A stretch of DNA of 33,940 nt from Nanobdellota archaeon. Its GTDB lineage: Archaea > Nanobdellota > Nanobdellia > Pacearchaeales > GW2011-AR1. Shown piece by piece: positions 15,942-22,996 of this stretch. The first letter of the stretch is position 1; the number at the start of each line of letters is the position of its first letter. The notes under the pieces were generated by a model, which was not told the DNA's origin, searched no databases, and worked only from the letters and a program-made list of their open reading frames with translations. Made by a program: the position numbers and the translations under genes. The DNA is taken from assembly GCA_030647125.1 (NCBI GenBank), contig JAUSKC010000023.1:1-33940 (forward strand). Direction: 5' to 3'.

Positions 15942-16202
15942 ATGCAAAACGGTAAAAATCCATACTCAACTATTCTTAGTAAGATGATTGTTACTAAAGA
16001 AGGTAAAAGGTTGGGTTTTGTAAAAGACATTACTTTTGAAACAAAATCTGGAGAATTAATTAATATTGTTGTAAAGGACTCAACTCCTTATACAAGGAAC
16101 CTTAACCTTGAAAAGACAAAATCTGATGAATTTTTGATTCCTTATAGTGCTATTATAGCAATTGGTGATTTTGTTATAGTTTCTGAAGAAGATCTGATCT
16201 AA
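15942..16202 (+). CDS. PRC-barrel domain protein
   Basis: This 86-residue protein consists almost entirely of one PRC-barrel: ILSKMIVTKEGKRLGFVKDI, then FETKSGELINIVVKD and IPYSAIIAIGDFVIV, ending in an acidic tail. In archaea such short single-domain proteins are common (CdvA-like or RimM-like folds) and are thought to mediate protein or RNA contacts. It is the first gene right of the origin candidate, with its own leaderless promoter. The role is unknown; an origin-linked or cell-division role is only a possibility. Confidence 0.85.
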   Translation: MQNGKNPYSTILSKMIVTKEGKRLGFVKDITFETKSGELINIVVKDSTPYTRNLNLEKTKSDEFLIPYSAIIAIGDFVIVSEEDLI

Positions 16203-16247
16203 CTTTTTAATATAAATATTTAAAAATCTTAATCTCAAGATAATAAA

Positions 16248-16664
16248 ATGAAATTAGTGGGATTTAGTTTTAATAAAATAGTAGCTGAGAAGATTTCTAT
16301 GGAAAGACCTAAAAATTTAACAATAAACACTGGAATAGACATTTCTACAATTTCTAAGGCAGACACAGAGATTTCTATGGGTAAAGAGGAAATTTTACAT
16401 ATAACTTTCAATTATAAGATTGAATATAACCCCAAATATGCCCAAATTCAGTTTTCTGGAGAGGTCTTCCTAGGAGTTGACAAAAAAATTTCTTTAGAAA
16501 TTTTAAAACAGTGGAAAGAGAAAAACCTTTCTGAAGAGTTTAAAATATCCCTTTTTAATATTATCTTTCGTAAATCAAATATAAAAGCCCTAGATTTAGA
16601 AGACCAAATCGGCCTTCCACTTCATATTCCTTTACCGCGCCTTTCTGGTGAAAAGAAAGATTAA
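16248..16664 (+). CDS. Conserved-looking 138-residue protein, possibly SecB-like
   Basis: This 138-residue protein has a strand-rich N-terminal two thirds (MKLVGFSFNKIVAEK; EILHITFNYKIEYNPKYAQIQFSGEVFLG) followed by helices and an end LPLHIPLPRL. The order of strands, helices and proline-rich end loosely resembles the SecB chaperone fold, but I cannot confirm it from sequence alone. A TATA-like TATTTAAAAAT at about 16215-16225 lies 27 nt upstream. It forms part of the co-oriented group of small genes right of the origin. Confidence 0.65.
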   Translation: MKLVGFSFNKIVAEKISMERPKNLTINTGIDISTISKADTEISMGKEEILHITFNYKIEYNPKYAQIQFSGEVFLGVDKKISLEILKQWKEKNLSEEFKISLFNIIFRKSNIKALDLEDQIGLPLHIPLPRLSGEKKD

Positions 16665-16723
16665 GATTCTTAACTATTATTAAATTTACAAAGTTTTTTA
16701 TACCGAATAATTAATTTTAATCT

Positions 16724-16990
16724 ATGAGGATTTCAAAAGCAAAACAAGATAAGATCTCAGAGCAAATTCTTGCATTACTCTTTACCTCTAACTTAAGGCC
16801 TTTATTCACTTCACAAATCTCTCATGAAATCGCGCGTGATGAAGAGTTTGTTAAGAAAATTTTGTTTAACCTCAAAAAGAAAGGTTTGGTGAATGAAGTG
16901 ACTAAAAATCCTAAAGGGGTGTCTTATCTTAAACGTTCGCGCTGGCAACTTTCTGATTTAACTTATAGTGCTTATAAACAGCGCCAATAA
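16724..16990 (+). CDS. Small winged-helix DNA-binding protein
   Basis: This 88-residue basic protein has the helix-turn-helix pattern ILALLFTSNLRPLFTSQISHEI, then DEEFVKKILFNLKKKGLVNEV and a wing NPKGVSYLKRSRWQL. It would bind DNA as a dimer. A TATA-like TTTTTTATACC at 16694-16704 sits 26 nt before the ATG. As an origin-proximal regulator its targets are unknown. Confidence 0.78.
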   Translation: MRISKAKQDKISEQILALLFTSNLRPLFTSQISHEIARDEEFVKKILFNLKKKGLVNEVTKNPKGVSYLKRSRWQLSDLTYSAYKQRQ

Positions 16991-17006
16991 TCTCTTTTAC
17001 CCACTA

Positions 17007-17019
17007 TAATATTTTTATA
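17007..17019 (+). promoter_or_regulatory. TATA box of the 17040 winged-helix gene
   Basis: ATATTTTTATACT is centred about 26 nt before the ATG at 17040, consistent with a leaderless transcript. Confidence 0.55.
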
Positions 17020-17039
17020 CTCTTTATCTTACTAAATTT

Positions 17040-17849
17040 ATGGATCAATTAAAAGAGGCGTTCCAAAAAGTAAAATATGATATTGATTCTATAAAATTAG
17101 AACTTTCATTCTTACATAACTACCTTAAAGAAGATAGAGAGAAGATGATAGAAATTGTCGAATTAATGTCTAAACTAAATCAAAAAATCTCTTTGCTTAA
17201 TTTAAATATAAATAACATTAAAAGTAAAGTAGAAGACTATTCAATCCCCTCTTTATTTTCATTTCCAAACTTAATCCCTCAAAGTTCGTACAATCCTCAA
17301 GATAACAATTCAACACATACTCCCACACATAACCCCTCAAATAAGACAAATCCAACACATACTCCCACACATAATACCCTCTTTAACCCCTTAAACAACC
17401 AAAATTCACCTATTTCCATAGGAAATGAGGGGGTTCCAACAGACAGACAGACAGACCAACAGACAGACGTTTCGACAGATCTTTTGGTTAAAAATGTGCT
17501 TAAAAACACCCTAAACCCCATAAACGACGCAGCAAATATTCTAACCTCTTTAGATGCTTTAAAAAAAGAAATACGGCTTAAATTTAAACGCCTTACAGAA
17601 CAAGAAATAATCGTTTTCTCGACGATATATCAATTAGAAGATGAAATGGGTTATGCGGACTATAAATCTATTTCAGATAGGTTAAAACTTACTGAAAGCT
17701 CTATAAGAGACTATGTCGGGCGTTTAATAATTAAAGGAATTCCCGTCGATAAAAAGAAGTTAAACAATAAATCTATTCAATTGAATATTTCCCAAAATCT
17801 TAGAAAAATTGCCTCTTTGCCTACAATTCTCCAATTAAGGGATCTTTAA
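17040..17849 (+). CDS. Coiled-coil / linker / winged-helix protein A
   Basis: This 269-residue protein has three parts. Residues 1-70 are a heptad-rich coiled coil (IDSIKLELSFLHNYLKEDRE, then LNLNINNIKSKVEDY). Residues about 75-165 are a disordered Asn/Thr/Pro/Gln-rich linker with THTPTHN twice and TDRQTDQQTDVSTD. Residues about 180-269 are a winged helix (RLTEQEIIVFSTIYQLEDEM; DYKSISDRLKLTESSIRDYV). It has the same architecture as the convergent protein at 18102. The linker DNA contains an ORB-like element, a 22-bp direct repeat and an ACAG tandem array. The plan suggests a multimeric DNA-binding protein, perhaps acting at the adjacent origin. No characterised family is recognised. Confidence 0.8.
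   Translation: MDQLKEAFQKVKYDIDSIKLELSFLHNYLKEDREKMIEIVELMSKLNQKISLLNLNINNIKSKVEDYSIPSLFSFPNLIPQSSYNPQDNNSTHTPTHNPSNKTNPTHTPTHNTLFNPLNNQNSPISIGNEGVPTDRQTDQQTDVSTDLLVKNVLKNTLNPINDAANILTSLDALKKEIRLKFKRLTEQEIIVFSTIYQLEDEMGYADYKSISDRLKLTESSIRDYVGRLIIKGIPVDKKKLNNKSIQLNISQNLRKIASLPTILQLRDL
17311..17374. repeat. 22-bp direct repeat inside gene A linker
   Basis: Two identical 22-bp copies (17311-17332 and 17353-17374) share the core CACATACTCCCACACATA and are 42 bp apart, exactly 14 codons. They encode THTPTHN twice. Confidence 0.8.
17413..17435 (+). repeat. ORB-like element O4 inside coding sequence
   Basis: Plus-strand reading TTTCCA-TAG-GAAAT followed by GAGGGGGTT. Of the four copies this one is closest to the classical ORB, with dyad arms followed by a five-G string. 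It lies in the linker of gene A and encodes ISIGNEGV. Confidence 0.75.
17440..17469. repeat. ACAG tandem array inside gene A linker
   Basis: ACAGACAGACAGACAGACC is followed by AACAGACAGACG. It encodes the TDRQTDQQTD low-complexity stretch directly after O4. Confidence 0.75.
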
Positions 17850-18101
17850 TTTAGTTTTTCGTCTCACCGAATAAATATCTTTACTCTCCCTTTTTTATAA
17901 CTAATTCCTTTCAACACTTACATTTTATGCCTTTCTTTGTTTATTTTATTAAAAAACCTCTCTTTTTGAATAATTTTTTATGAAAATCTATCTTTTCTTT
18001 CAAAAAATCAAGGCCCAAATCTATCTTTATCTCACTTTTGGCCTTACCTCCCTCTTTTTTCTTATTTTTTCCATCCAACAAACTCTCACTTTCCATGTTT
18101 T

Positions 18102-18722
18102 CTACCCATTTTCCTCTGTTTTTTTGTCTTTTTTACCTTTATTAACTCTCACTTTCGACTTTTTGAGCATATTTTCCTTCATTTCTTCCCGAATAAACAC
18201 TCTTTTTTTGCCATTTTTCTCTACTTGTTCTTCTATTATGTCACTTTTTGATTTTATTGAATTTATTTGACCTCTTATTGTTGATCTCTCTTTTCCAAGC
18301 ATGGCTCCCAAATCATCATAGCTTAATTTCATGTCACTATTTAATAATATCCACAATATTGCTCTTTCAGTAACTGAAAATTGGTCTAAATTCGGTGTTT
18401 GAACACCTGTTTGAACACCTGTTTGAACAGCATAAACACCTGTTTGTTTGTTCAACACCTGTTTGGGTGTTTGAAATTTTTTAATTTGTCTCATTTCAGA
18501 AGTCATAGAAACAACATTTTTAATTCCTTCAATATCATTTTGTATCGTCGATAAAAGCTCTTTTATTTCTTCAATATCTCTTTCCCTCATATTATTCTCA
18601 GAATCAAGGTGTTTAATCCATCCACTTACAGCAGTTATATCTTTTTTAACAGATTCAAATCCAACCTTAGTGCCTTCTCTAAGATTCTCCACCTCTCTTT
18701 TTCCTGTAAACAACCAAAACAT
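18102..18722 (-). CDS. Coiled-coil / linker / winged-helix protein B
   Basis: This 206-residue protein has a long coiled coil (about 10-80; DITAVSGWIKHLDSE, IEEIKELLSTIQNDIEGIK), a Gln/Thr/Val linker with the in-frame repeat QTGV (about 93-112), a winged helix (about 115-175; SVTERAILWILLNSDMKLSY, DDLGAMLGKERSTIRGQI) and a very basic tail (about 180-206). It is convergent with gene A, which has the same plan, but the sequences are far apart. The linker repeats come from four DNA copies of AACACCTGTTTG; three more lie upstream of its promoter. Autoregulation or origin binding by this protein is a reasonable guess. The convergent gap at 17850-18101 contains T-rich tracts such as CCCTTTTTT that may end both transcripts. 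Confidence 0.8.
   Translation of the reverse strand: MFWLFTGKREVENLREGTKVGFESVKKDITAVSGWIKHLDSENNMRERDIEEIKELLSTIQNDIEGIKNVVSMTSEMRQIKKFQTPKQVLNKQTGVYAVQTGVQTGVQTPNLDQFSVTERAILWILLNSDMKLSYDDLGAMLGKERSTIRGQINSIKSKSDIIEEQVEKNGKKRVFIREEMKENMLKKSKVRVNKGKKDKKTEENG
18402..18465. repeat. Four copies of AACACCTGTTTG inside gene B
   Basis: Exact copies are at 18402-18413, 18414-18425, 18435-18446 and 18454-18465. The first two abut. The 12-bp unit keeps the reading frame and gives QTGV steps in the protein. Confidence 0.92.
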
Positions 18723-18743
18723 CTTAATATAATTACAAAAAAT

Positions 18744-18753
18744 CTATTTAAAA
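18744..18753 (-). promoter_or_regulatory. TATA box of gene B
   Basis: TTTTTAAATAG-like sequence on the minus strand is centred about 27 nt before the gene B start at 18722, fitting a leaderless transcript. All upstream dyads lie on its far side. Confidence 0.6.
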
Positions 18754-18832
18754 ATGTTTTGTTCCGTCGATATAACCTCGTCGCTGACACCTGTCTGACA
18801 TCTGTCGAAAGATGTGCTGGATGTGCTGGAAA

Positions 18833-18973
18833 AACACCTGTTTGTCAAAAAAAAGTTAGGCAAACAGCCTGTTTAAACACCTTTAAACACCCAAACACCC
18901 TTCCAAACACCTGTTTGCCTTAGAATTATTTCTTTAATCTTACCGTCGATAAATACATTCAAACACCTGTTTG
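18833..18973. repeat. Upstream AACACCTGTTTG dyad cluster
   Basis: Exact copies are at 18833-18844, 18906-18917 and 18962-18973, with a near copy at 18861-18874. The longest form is a perfect 14-bp inverted repeat, so a dimeric winged-helix protein is a natural ligand. Confidence 0.9.
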
Positions 18974-19010
18974 CTTTAATAAATCTCTCAAAAAAGTTTA
19001 TTCCAACATA

Positions 19011-19029
19011 TACTTAGATGACCTAAGTA
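19011..19029. repeat. Inverted repeat TACTTAG/CTAAGTA
   Basis: A perfect 7-bp inverted repeat with a 5-base loop (ATGAC) lies upstream of the DUF5654-like gene, about 100 bp before its start. It could be an operator or a hairpin; nothing more can be said. Confidence 0.45.
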
Positions 19030-19127
19030 CACAACATCCCATTCAAACAAAAATCTACTAAAAAATCCCTACAAAATTTTATAAACTATTTTTTACTAAT
19101 CTTTTAGTAAATAACTTTTATTAAAAA

Positions 19128-19406
19128 ATGGGGAGAAAAATCTTGAATTTCTTTTATCTTGGAAGGCAATTTAAAAAAGAGTTTAAGAAACAATTACGGC
19201 TTCTTATTGTTGTTAGTTTTGCTTTTACAATGGCCTTCACCTGGCGTCAGACTACTTTCGACCTTTCACAATCTCTCGTCCAATTTTTCTTCCATATCCA
19301 AAATTCAGATACTTTAAGTGTGCTCTCTTCAATTCTAATAACCATAGCCAGTATATTTTTCATTCTTTTAACTTCTTACATCTTAAAAGATCATGACGAA
19401 TATTAG
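19128..19406 (+). CDS. DUF5654-like two-TM protein
   Basis: This 92-residue protein has an amphipathic basic start (GRQFKKEFKKQLRLLIVVSFAF) leading into a first helix at about 25-40 and a second at about 65-85. The pattern of basic KEFKKQL followed by a membrane helix with AFTW is what I associate with DUF5654, a small archaeal membrane family without known function. TTTTATAAACTATT at about 19077-19090 may be its TATA region. Confidence 0.65.
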   Translation: MGRKILNFFYLGRQFKKEFKKQLRLLIVVSFAFTMAFTWRQTTFDLSQSLVQFFFHIQNSDTLSVLSSILITIASIFFILLTSYILKDHDEY

Positions 19407-19430
19407 TCCCAAAAGGCAAATATTAGATAA

Positions 19431-19440
19431 CTATATAAAT
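19431..19440 (+). promoter_or_regulatory. TATA box of the 19461 small gene
   Basis: CTATATAAAT is centred about 26 nt before the ATG at 19461, supporting that very short gene as real. Confidence 0.6.
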
Positions 19441-19460
19441 CCCAATACCCTATAAAATAA

Positions 19461-19616
19461 ATGGTAAGTACAATTTTAACCATATCAGCAGTCTTAGCTA
19501 TTTTAATAGGAATTTTAGTGTTGGCTATACCAAAATTCTTGCGTTATGCTGTAGGATTATATCTTATTTTAATGGGAATCTTACAATTAGTAAATCTTTA
19601 TTACCCTATATATTAA
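19461..19616 (+). CDS. DUF3096-like 51-residue membrane protein
   Basis: This short ORF starts MVSTILTISAVLAILIGILV and consists of two hydrophobic helices separated by AIPKFLRYAVG, ending NLYYPIY. The order of a first helix, then PKFL-Y-VG-YLI-MGI, is the DUF3096 pattern of tiny archaeal and bacterial membrane proteins with unknown role. A well-placed TATA box supports the start. Confidence 0.75.
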   Translation: MVSTILTISAVLAILIGILVLAIPKFLRYAVGLYLILMGILQLVNLYYPIY

Positions 19617-19801
19617 TCTATTAATTAATAAAATATTTATCTTCTTATAAAATCCTTTAAATAATATTTAAACAACCTCTTGAACTAAGCTAACCTTTGT
19701 GCACAATCTCCCCAAAAACAAAAATAATAACTCAAATTTCCGACGAAAACATATATTATTTTATAGAAATCATTAAAAACTTTATTTACTCTAAATTTTT
19801 A

Positions 19802-20155
19802 ATGTCAAATATCTATGATGATTTGAATAATGCAATTAAGGGAAAATTTTATTTTTTAGGTAATGAATTAGTTAGGGCAACGATATTATTACCACAATCT
19901 AAATCTGTTGAGGTAATTTATGATAAAATTGATCAAAGAACTGGAGAAGTTATAGGTCATGATAGAATAGATCTAAAAGAAGCATATTTACTTGACAGGG
20001 TTCAAGATGTGAAGATTTTATCTCGATTAGAACAACAAGCCCAGAGTGCACAAAGCCAACCTAAGAGCACACAATCAGATCCTTTAGATTTGATTCTTCA
20101 AGAAGGAGAAGATGCAACACCCTCCCAAGTTGCAAAAGATCTTGGTTTATGTTGA
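19802..20155 (+). CDS. Unknown 117-residue protein
   Basis: I place the start at the ATG at 19802 (MSNIYDDLNNAIKGKFYFLG); the frame is open further upstream to a TTG at 19697, but the extra residues look unconserved. The protein has a strand-rich core (ELVRATILLPQSKSVEVIYDKIDQRTG), helices, a Gln/Ser-rich linker (QQAQSAQSQPKSTQS) and a short acidic C-terminal helix (PSQVAKDLGLC). No family is recognised. Confidence 0.6.
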   Translation: MSNIYDDLNNAIKGKFYFLGNELVRATILLPQSKSVEVIYDKIDQRTGEVIGHDRIDLKEAYLLDRVQDVKILSRLEQQAQSAQSQPKSTQSDPLDLILQEGEDATPSQVAKDLGLC

Positions 20156-20178
20156 TTTTCCCTCAAAAACCCCTAAAC

Positions 20179-20228
20179 GTTCGTACTATCCTTATTGTAA
20201 GTAGTTAGTATTATGCCAAAGTACGAAC
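20179..20228. repeat. 9-bp inverted repeat upstream of the HNH gene
   Basis: GTTCGTACT (20179-20187) and AGTACGAAC (20220-20228) form perfect inverted arms around a 32-bp spacer, 48 bp before the HNH gene start. This could be an operator pair, a recombination core or a structured leader. No matching copy was found elsewhere in the window. Confidence 0.5.
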
Positions 20229-20275
20229 CTCTTTAAAATGTCTACATTTATTTTTATATTTATAATCTATAAGGG

Positions 20276-20758
20276 GTGGTGGTAAATATAATTATATGTA
20301 AAAATTGTGGAGAGAAAAAAGAGCACCAAGCTTTTGGAGTATGTTATAAATGTTATAAAAAACTTTATTGGAGGTCCAAAACAATTATTTGTAAGAGGTG
20401 TGGGAGAGAAATGCCCCTCCATGCCAAAGGGCTGTGTGATGGTTGTTATAATTCAGTATTCCACTTAGATAAAAACAAAGCTTGGAATAAAAAGAAACTA
20501 TATGGTTTGGATATGGACGTTTACAAAAAAATTACTTCCTCTTGTGTATTGTGTGAATTTAACAAAATAGTCGATTTACACCATCTTGATGAAAACAATA
20601 AAAATAATAACCTAAATAATTTAGTCGGTCTTTGCCCAAATCATCACAAAATGTTGCATGATTTTAGATATAGAAAAGAAATGCTGGAATTGTTAAAAGA
20701 AAAAGGATATAAAACTTCTGACAATAAAAATCATGAATATATTCACTTAACAACTTAG
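20276..20758 (+). CDS. HNH endonuclease-like protein with two zinc ribbons
   Basis: This 160-residue protein has two tandem zinc-ribbon-like units (C8/C11/C23/C26 and C39/C42/C54/C57) and then an HNH domain: C90/C93, H102-H103, N115, C120 and H123-H124 in the order expected for a metal-dependent nuclease with a structural zinc. The start is GTG (two GTG codons at 20276 and 20279), preceded by a TATA-like TTATATTTATAATC at about 20253-20266. HNH proteins of this size are often homing or phage-type nucleases; no intron, intein or phage gene is beside it. Confidence 0.82.
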   Translation: MVVNIIICKNCGEKKEHQAFGVCYKCYKKLYWRSKTIICKRCGREMPLHAKGLCDGCYNSVFHLDKNKAWNKKKLYGLDMDVYKKITSSCVLCEFNKIVDLHHLDENNKNNNLNNLVGLCPNHHKMLHDFRYRKEMLELLKEKGYKTSDNKNHEYIHLTT

Positions 20759-20806
20759 GTCTCCCTAAACTTTAAAAGTCCGCTTTTCTAAAATATTATA
20801 AAGAAA

Positions 20807-22414
20807 ATGAAAAACAATAAGCCTTTTTTCAAAAAGAAAAATTTTGAGCATAGAAAAGATTTCCCTGTACAAGCGCAGCCATTCTTAGTTAAGGATCTTT
20901 CTTTAGAAAGTGTTGGTAAGACTGCTTTGTTAAAAGGGCTTGTAGATGGAATTTCACAGACTGAAGGCCCAACTTTATTTTATTTAGATGATGGTACAGG
21001 AACTTTTACATTAAAGGGTTTTATTGGTCCTGGAAAAAGAGCTTATCCTGAAATTGAAGAAACTAATGCTGTCAAAGCAAAAGTTCAAATTAAAGAGTAT
21101 AATGGAACTTTAGAAGGGGAAATAATAAAATTAGAAAAACTTGAAGGTCAAGATGCTGAATTTGTTAAAAAACAAATTGAAGAAGTTCAGCGTCAAAGAG
21201 CAAAACCGATAAATACAGAATTTCTAATAAAAAGTAAAATCTTGGAAAAATTAAAATCACATTTTATAAAAGCCGCGACTGAAATTCGTTTAGCAATCAT
21301 ACAAAATAGGCCTATTATAGTGAGACATCACAACGATGCTGATGGTTATTCGTCCGGATTTGCATTGGAAAGAGGAATTTTACCTTTAATAGAAGAACAA
21401 CATAGCTCTTCAAAAGCGGCATGGGAATTTTTCGTTCGTTCTCCATGCGCTGCGCCTTTTTATGAAATAGATGATTCAATTAGAGATACTTCAACTTCTT
21501 TAAGGAACGCAGCTAAATTTTCAAATAAAATGCCTTTAGTAATAATTGCGGATAATGGTTCAACTGAACAAGATTTATTTGGGATTCAGCAAGGAAGAGT
21601 TCACGGAATGGATTTCATCGTCGTTGACCATCATCCTTACGAAGAGGATGTAATTTCAAAAGAAGTTAAGGCGCACATAAATCCATTTTTAATTGGTGAG
21701 TCAGGTTCAGAATTTTCTGCTGGAATGTTATGTACTGAATTAGCTCGTTTTATCTCACCTGTTTTAAATATTTCACAAATTCCAGCTATGGCAGGTTTAG
21801 CAGACAGAATAAATAATCCTGAAGCAATGGAACAATATCTAAAAATTGCGGAGAAAGAAGGTTATTCTAAAGAATTGTCTAAAAAAATTGCAACTGTAAT
21901 CGATTTTGTTTCTGCAAAATTGCGTTTTATGGAAGCGCGTGAATATATTGAAGTCTTATTCGGCGAACCAAGAGGAAAACAAAAGAAATTAGTTGATTTA
22001 ATGATTCCTTATATTAATGATTTAGAATCAAAAGGCCTTGAAATTGCAAAATCTGCAGCAAAGACTGAAAAGATTGGAGACAAAACTTTGCAAACTTTAA
22101 TGATAGAAGAGACCTATCCTGGTTTTGGTTTTTATCCTAAGCCAGGAAAGGCATTGGGAATGTTGCATGATTGGATTCAAACAGAAAAGAAATTAGACAA
22201 AGTTGTTTCTGCAGGAATAATGAGTTCTGCAATAACTTTGCGTGCAACCGATGGCGCGGAATTTTCAGTTCACGAATTCATGAATTTAATTGATAAAAAA
22301 ATCCCAAGCGCATTCGTCGAAGGTGGAGGACACAAAAACGCAGGCTCAATTACTTTCGTTCCAAACAAACGAAAAGATATTTTAGAATTATTAAGGGAAT
22401 ATCTGAAGAAATAA
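20807..22414 (+). CDS. Archaeal RecJ-like DHH phosphoesterase with OB-fold
   Basis: This 535-residue protein has an N-terminal OB-fold (about 28-110; LLKGLVDGISQTEGPTLFYLDDGTGTF), a short coiled linker, a DHH domain (VRHHNDADGYSSG at about 172-184, ADNGST near 249, VVDHHPY near 275) and a DHHA1-type end (EGGGHKNAGSITF near 505). This is the archaeal COG1107-type RecJ-like nuclease, probably an exonuclease for single-stranded DNA or RNA in repair or replication. The DnaJ-type zinc finger that some members carry at the N-terminus is absent. All metal-binding residues of the DHH core are present. Confidence 0.9.
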   Translation: MKNNKPFFKKKNFEHRKDFPVQAQPFLVKDLSLESVGKTALLKGLVDGISQTEGPTLFYLDDGTGTFTLKGFIGPGKRAYPEIEETNAVKAKVQIKEYNGTLEGEIIKLEKLEGQDAEFVKKQIEEVQRQRAKPINTEFLIKSKILEKLKSHFIKAATEIRLAIIQNRPIIVRHHNDADGYSSGFALERGILPLIEEQHSSSKAAWEFFVRSPCAAPFYEIDDSIRDTSTSLRNAAKFSNKMPLVIIADNGSTEQDLFGIQQGRVHGMDFIVVDHHPYEEDVISKEVKAHINPFLIGESGSEFSAGMLCTELARFISPVLNISQIPAMAGLADRINNPEAMEQYLKIAEKEGYSKELSKKIATVIDFVSAKLRFMEAREYIEVLFGEPRGKQKKLVDLMIPYINDLESKGLEIAKSAAKTEKIGDKTLQTLMIEETYPGFGFYPKPGKALGMLHDWIQTEKKLDKVVSAGIMSSAITLRATDGAEFSVHEFMNLIDKKIPSAFVEGGGHKNAGSITFVPNKRKDILELLREYLKK

Positions 22415-22472
22415 TCGCATGGTATCCATTAAGAAAAGATATTAAAGAAAAATTTAATTAATTTTCTTAGAA

Positions 22473-22907
22473 TTATTCAACTTTCAAAAGCTTAACTTTA
22501 AAGATTAATTTTTTCCCAGCAAGGGGATGATTTAAATCAATTATGATTTTTTTGTCATCAACTTCAGTTATAACTGTGGGAATTTGCTGTCCATCAGGAG
22601 TTGACATAATAAGAGTCATTCCTTTTTCAGGTATTTGATCTTCAGGAAGCACCTTTCGTGGGATTTCTTTTATTAATTCTTTATTATAATCTCCATAACC
22701 ATCTTCTGGAAGAATTTTAAATTCTTTTTCTTGGTCTATTTTCATTCCTTCAACAGCCTTATCAAAACCTGGAATTACTTGGCCTTCTCCAATAACAAAA
22801 GTCAAAGGATGAGAGTGATCTCCATGCTTAGAACTATCAAATATCGTCCCGTCTTCAAATTTTCCTTCATAATCTAGCGTTACTGTGTCGCCTTTTTTAG
22901 CACTCAT
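22473..22907 (-). CDS. FKBP-type peptidyl-prolyl isomerase (SlyD-like)
   Basis: This 144-residue protein starts MSAKKGDTVTLDYEGKFEDG and has DSSKHGDHSHPLTFVIGEGQVIPGFDKAV with the typical flap, then an inserted IF chaperone domain (PEDGYGDYNKEL to DLNHPLAGKKL). It assists protein folding in the cytosol. The ATG at 22907 is preferred over one four codons earlier because a TATA-like CTTAAAAGG (22929-22937) lies 27 nt upstream. Confidence 0.95.
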   Translation of the reverse strand: MSAKKGDTVTLDYEGKFEDGTIFDSSKHGDHSHPLTFVIGEGQVIPGFDKAVEGMKIDQEKEFKILPEDGYGDYNKELIKEIPRKVLPEDQIPEKGMTLIMSTPDGQQIPTVITEVDDKKIIIDLNHPLAGKKLIFKVKLLKVE

Positions 22908-22965
22908 AATCTTGCACAATAAAAAAGCCCTTTTAAGTGTTTCTCTTAATTAATTTGAAACCAAA

Positions 22966-22976
22966 ATTATATAAAA
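22966..22976 (+). promoter_or_regulatory. TATA box of xerA
   Basis: ATTATATAAAA is centred 26 nt before the ATG at 22997. This decides the start codon against an upstream in-frame ATG at 22937. Confidence 0.65.
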
Positions 22977-22996
22977 CAGTTCGCACAATACTGATT

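Larger units (their letters stand above)
18723..19127. other. Gene-free interval with operator or iteron-like dyads
   Basis: This 405-bp interval between the start of gene B and a DUF5654-like gene holds no convincing ORF. It carries three exact AACACCTGTTTG sites (18833-18844, 18906-18917, 18962-18973; the last two extend to the perfect dyad CAAACA-CC-TGTTTG), a near copy CAAACAGCCTGTTT at 18861-18874, half sites AAACACC between them, two variant dyads GACACCTGTC and GACATCTGTC at 18786-18806, two copies of CGTCGATA, and a hairpin TACTTAG-ATGAC-CTAAGTA at 19011-19029. Confidence 0.85.

Noticed and set aside
16293-16305. Further ORB-like site ATTTC-TA-TGGAAA
   Set aside because: The spacer is two instead of three bases and no G-rich tail follows; probably chance.
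17980-18270. Plus-strand ORF of 96 codons
   Set aside because: It overlaps the end of gene B, is a Phe/Ser/Leu-rich complement of its lysine-rich tail and has no good promoter.
18402-18973. CRISPR array
   Set aside because: The repeat unit is 12-14 bp, spacing is irregular, some copies abut and four are in frame inside a gene. No cas gene is present.
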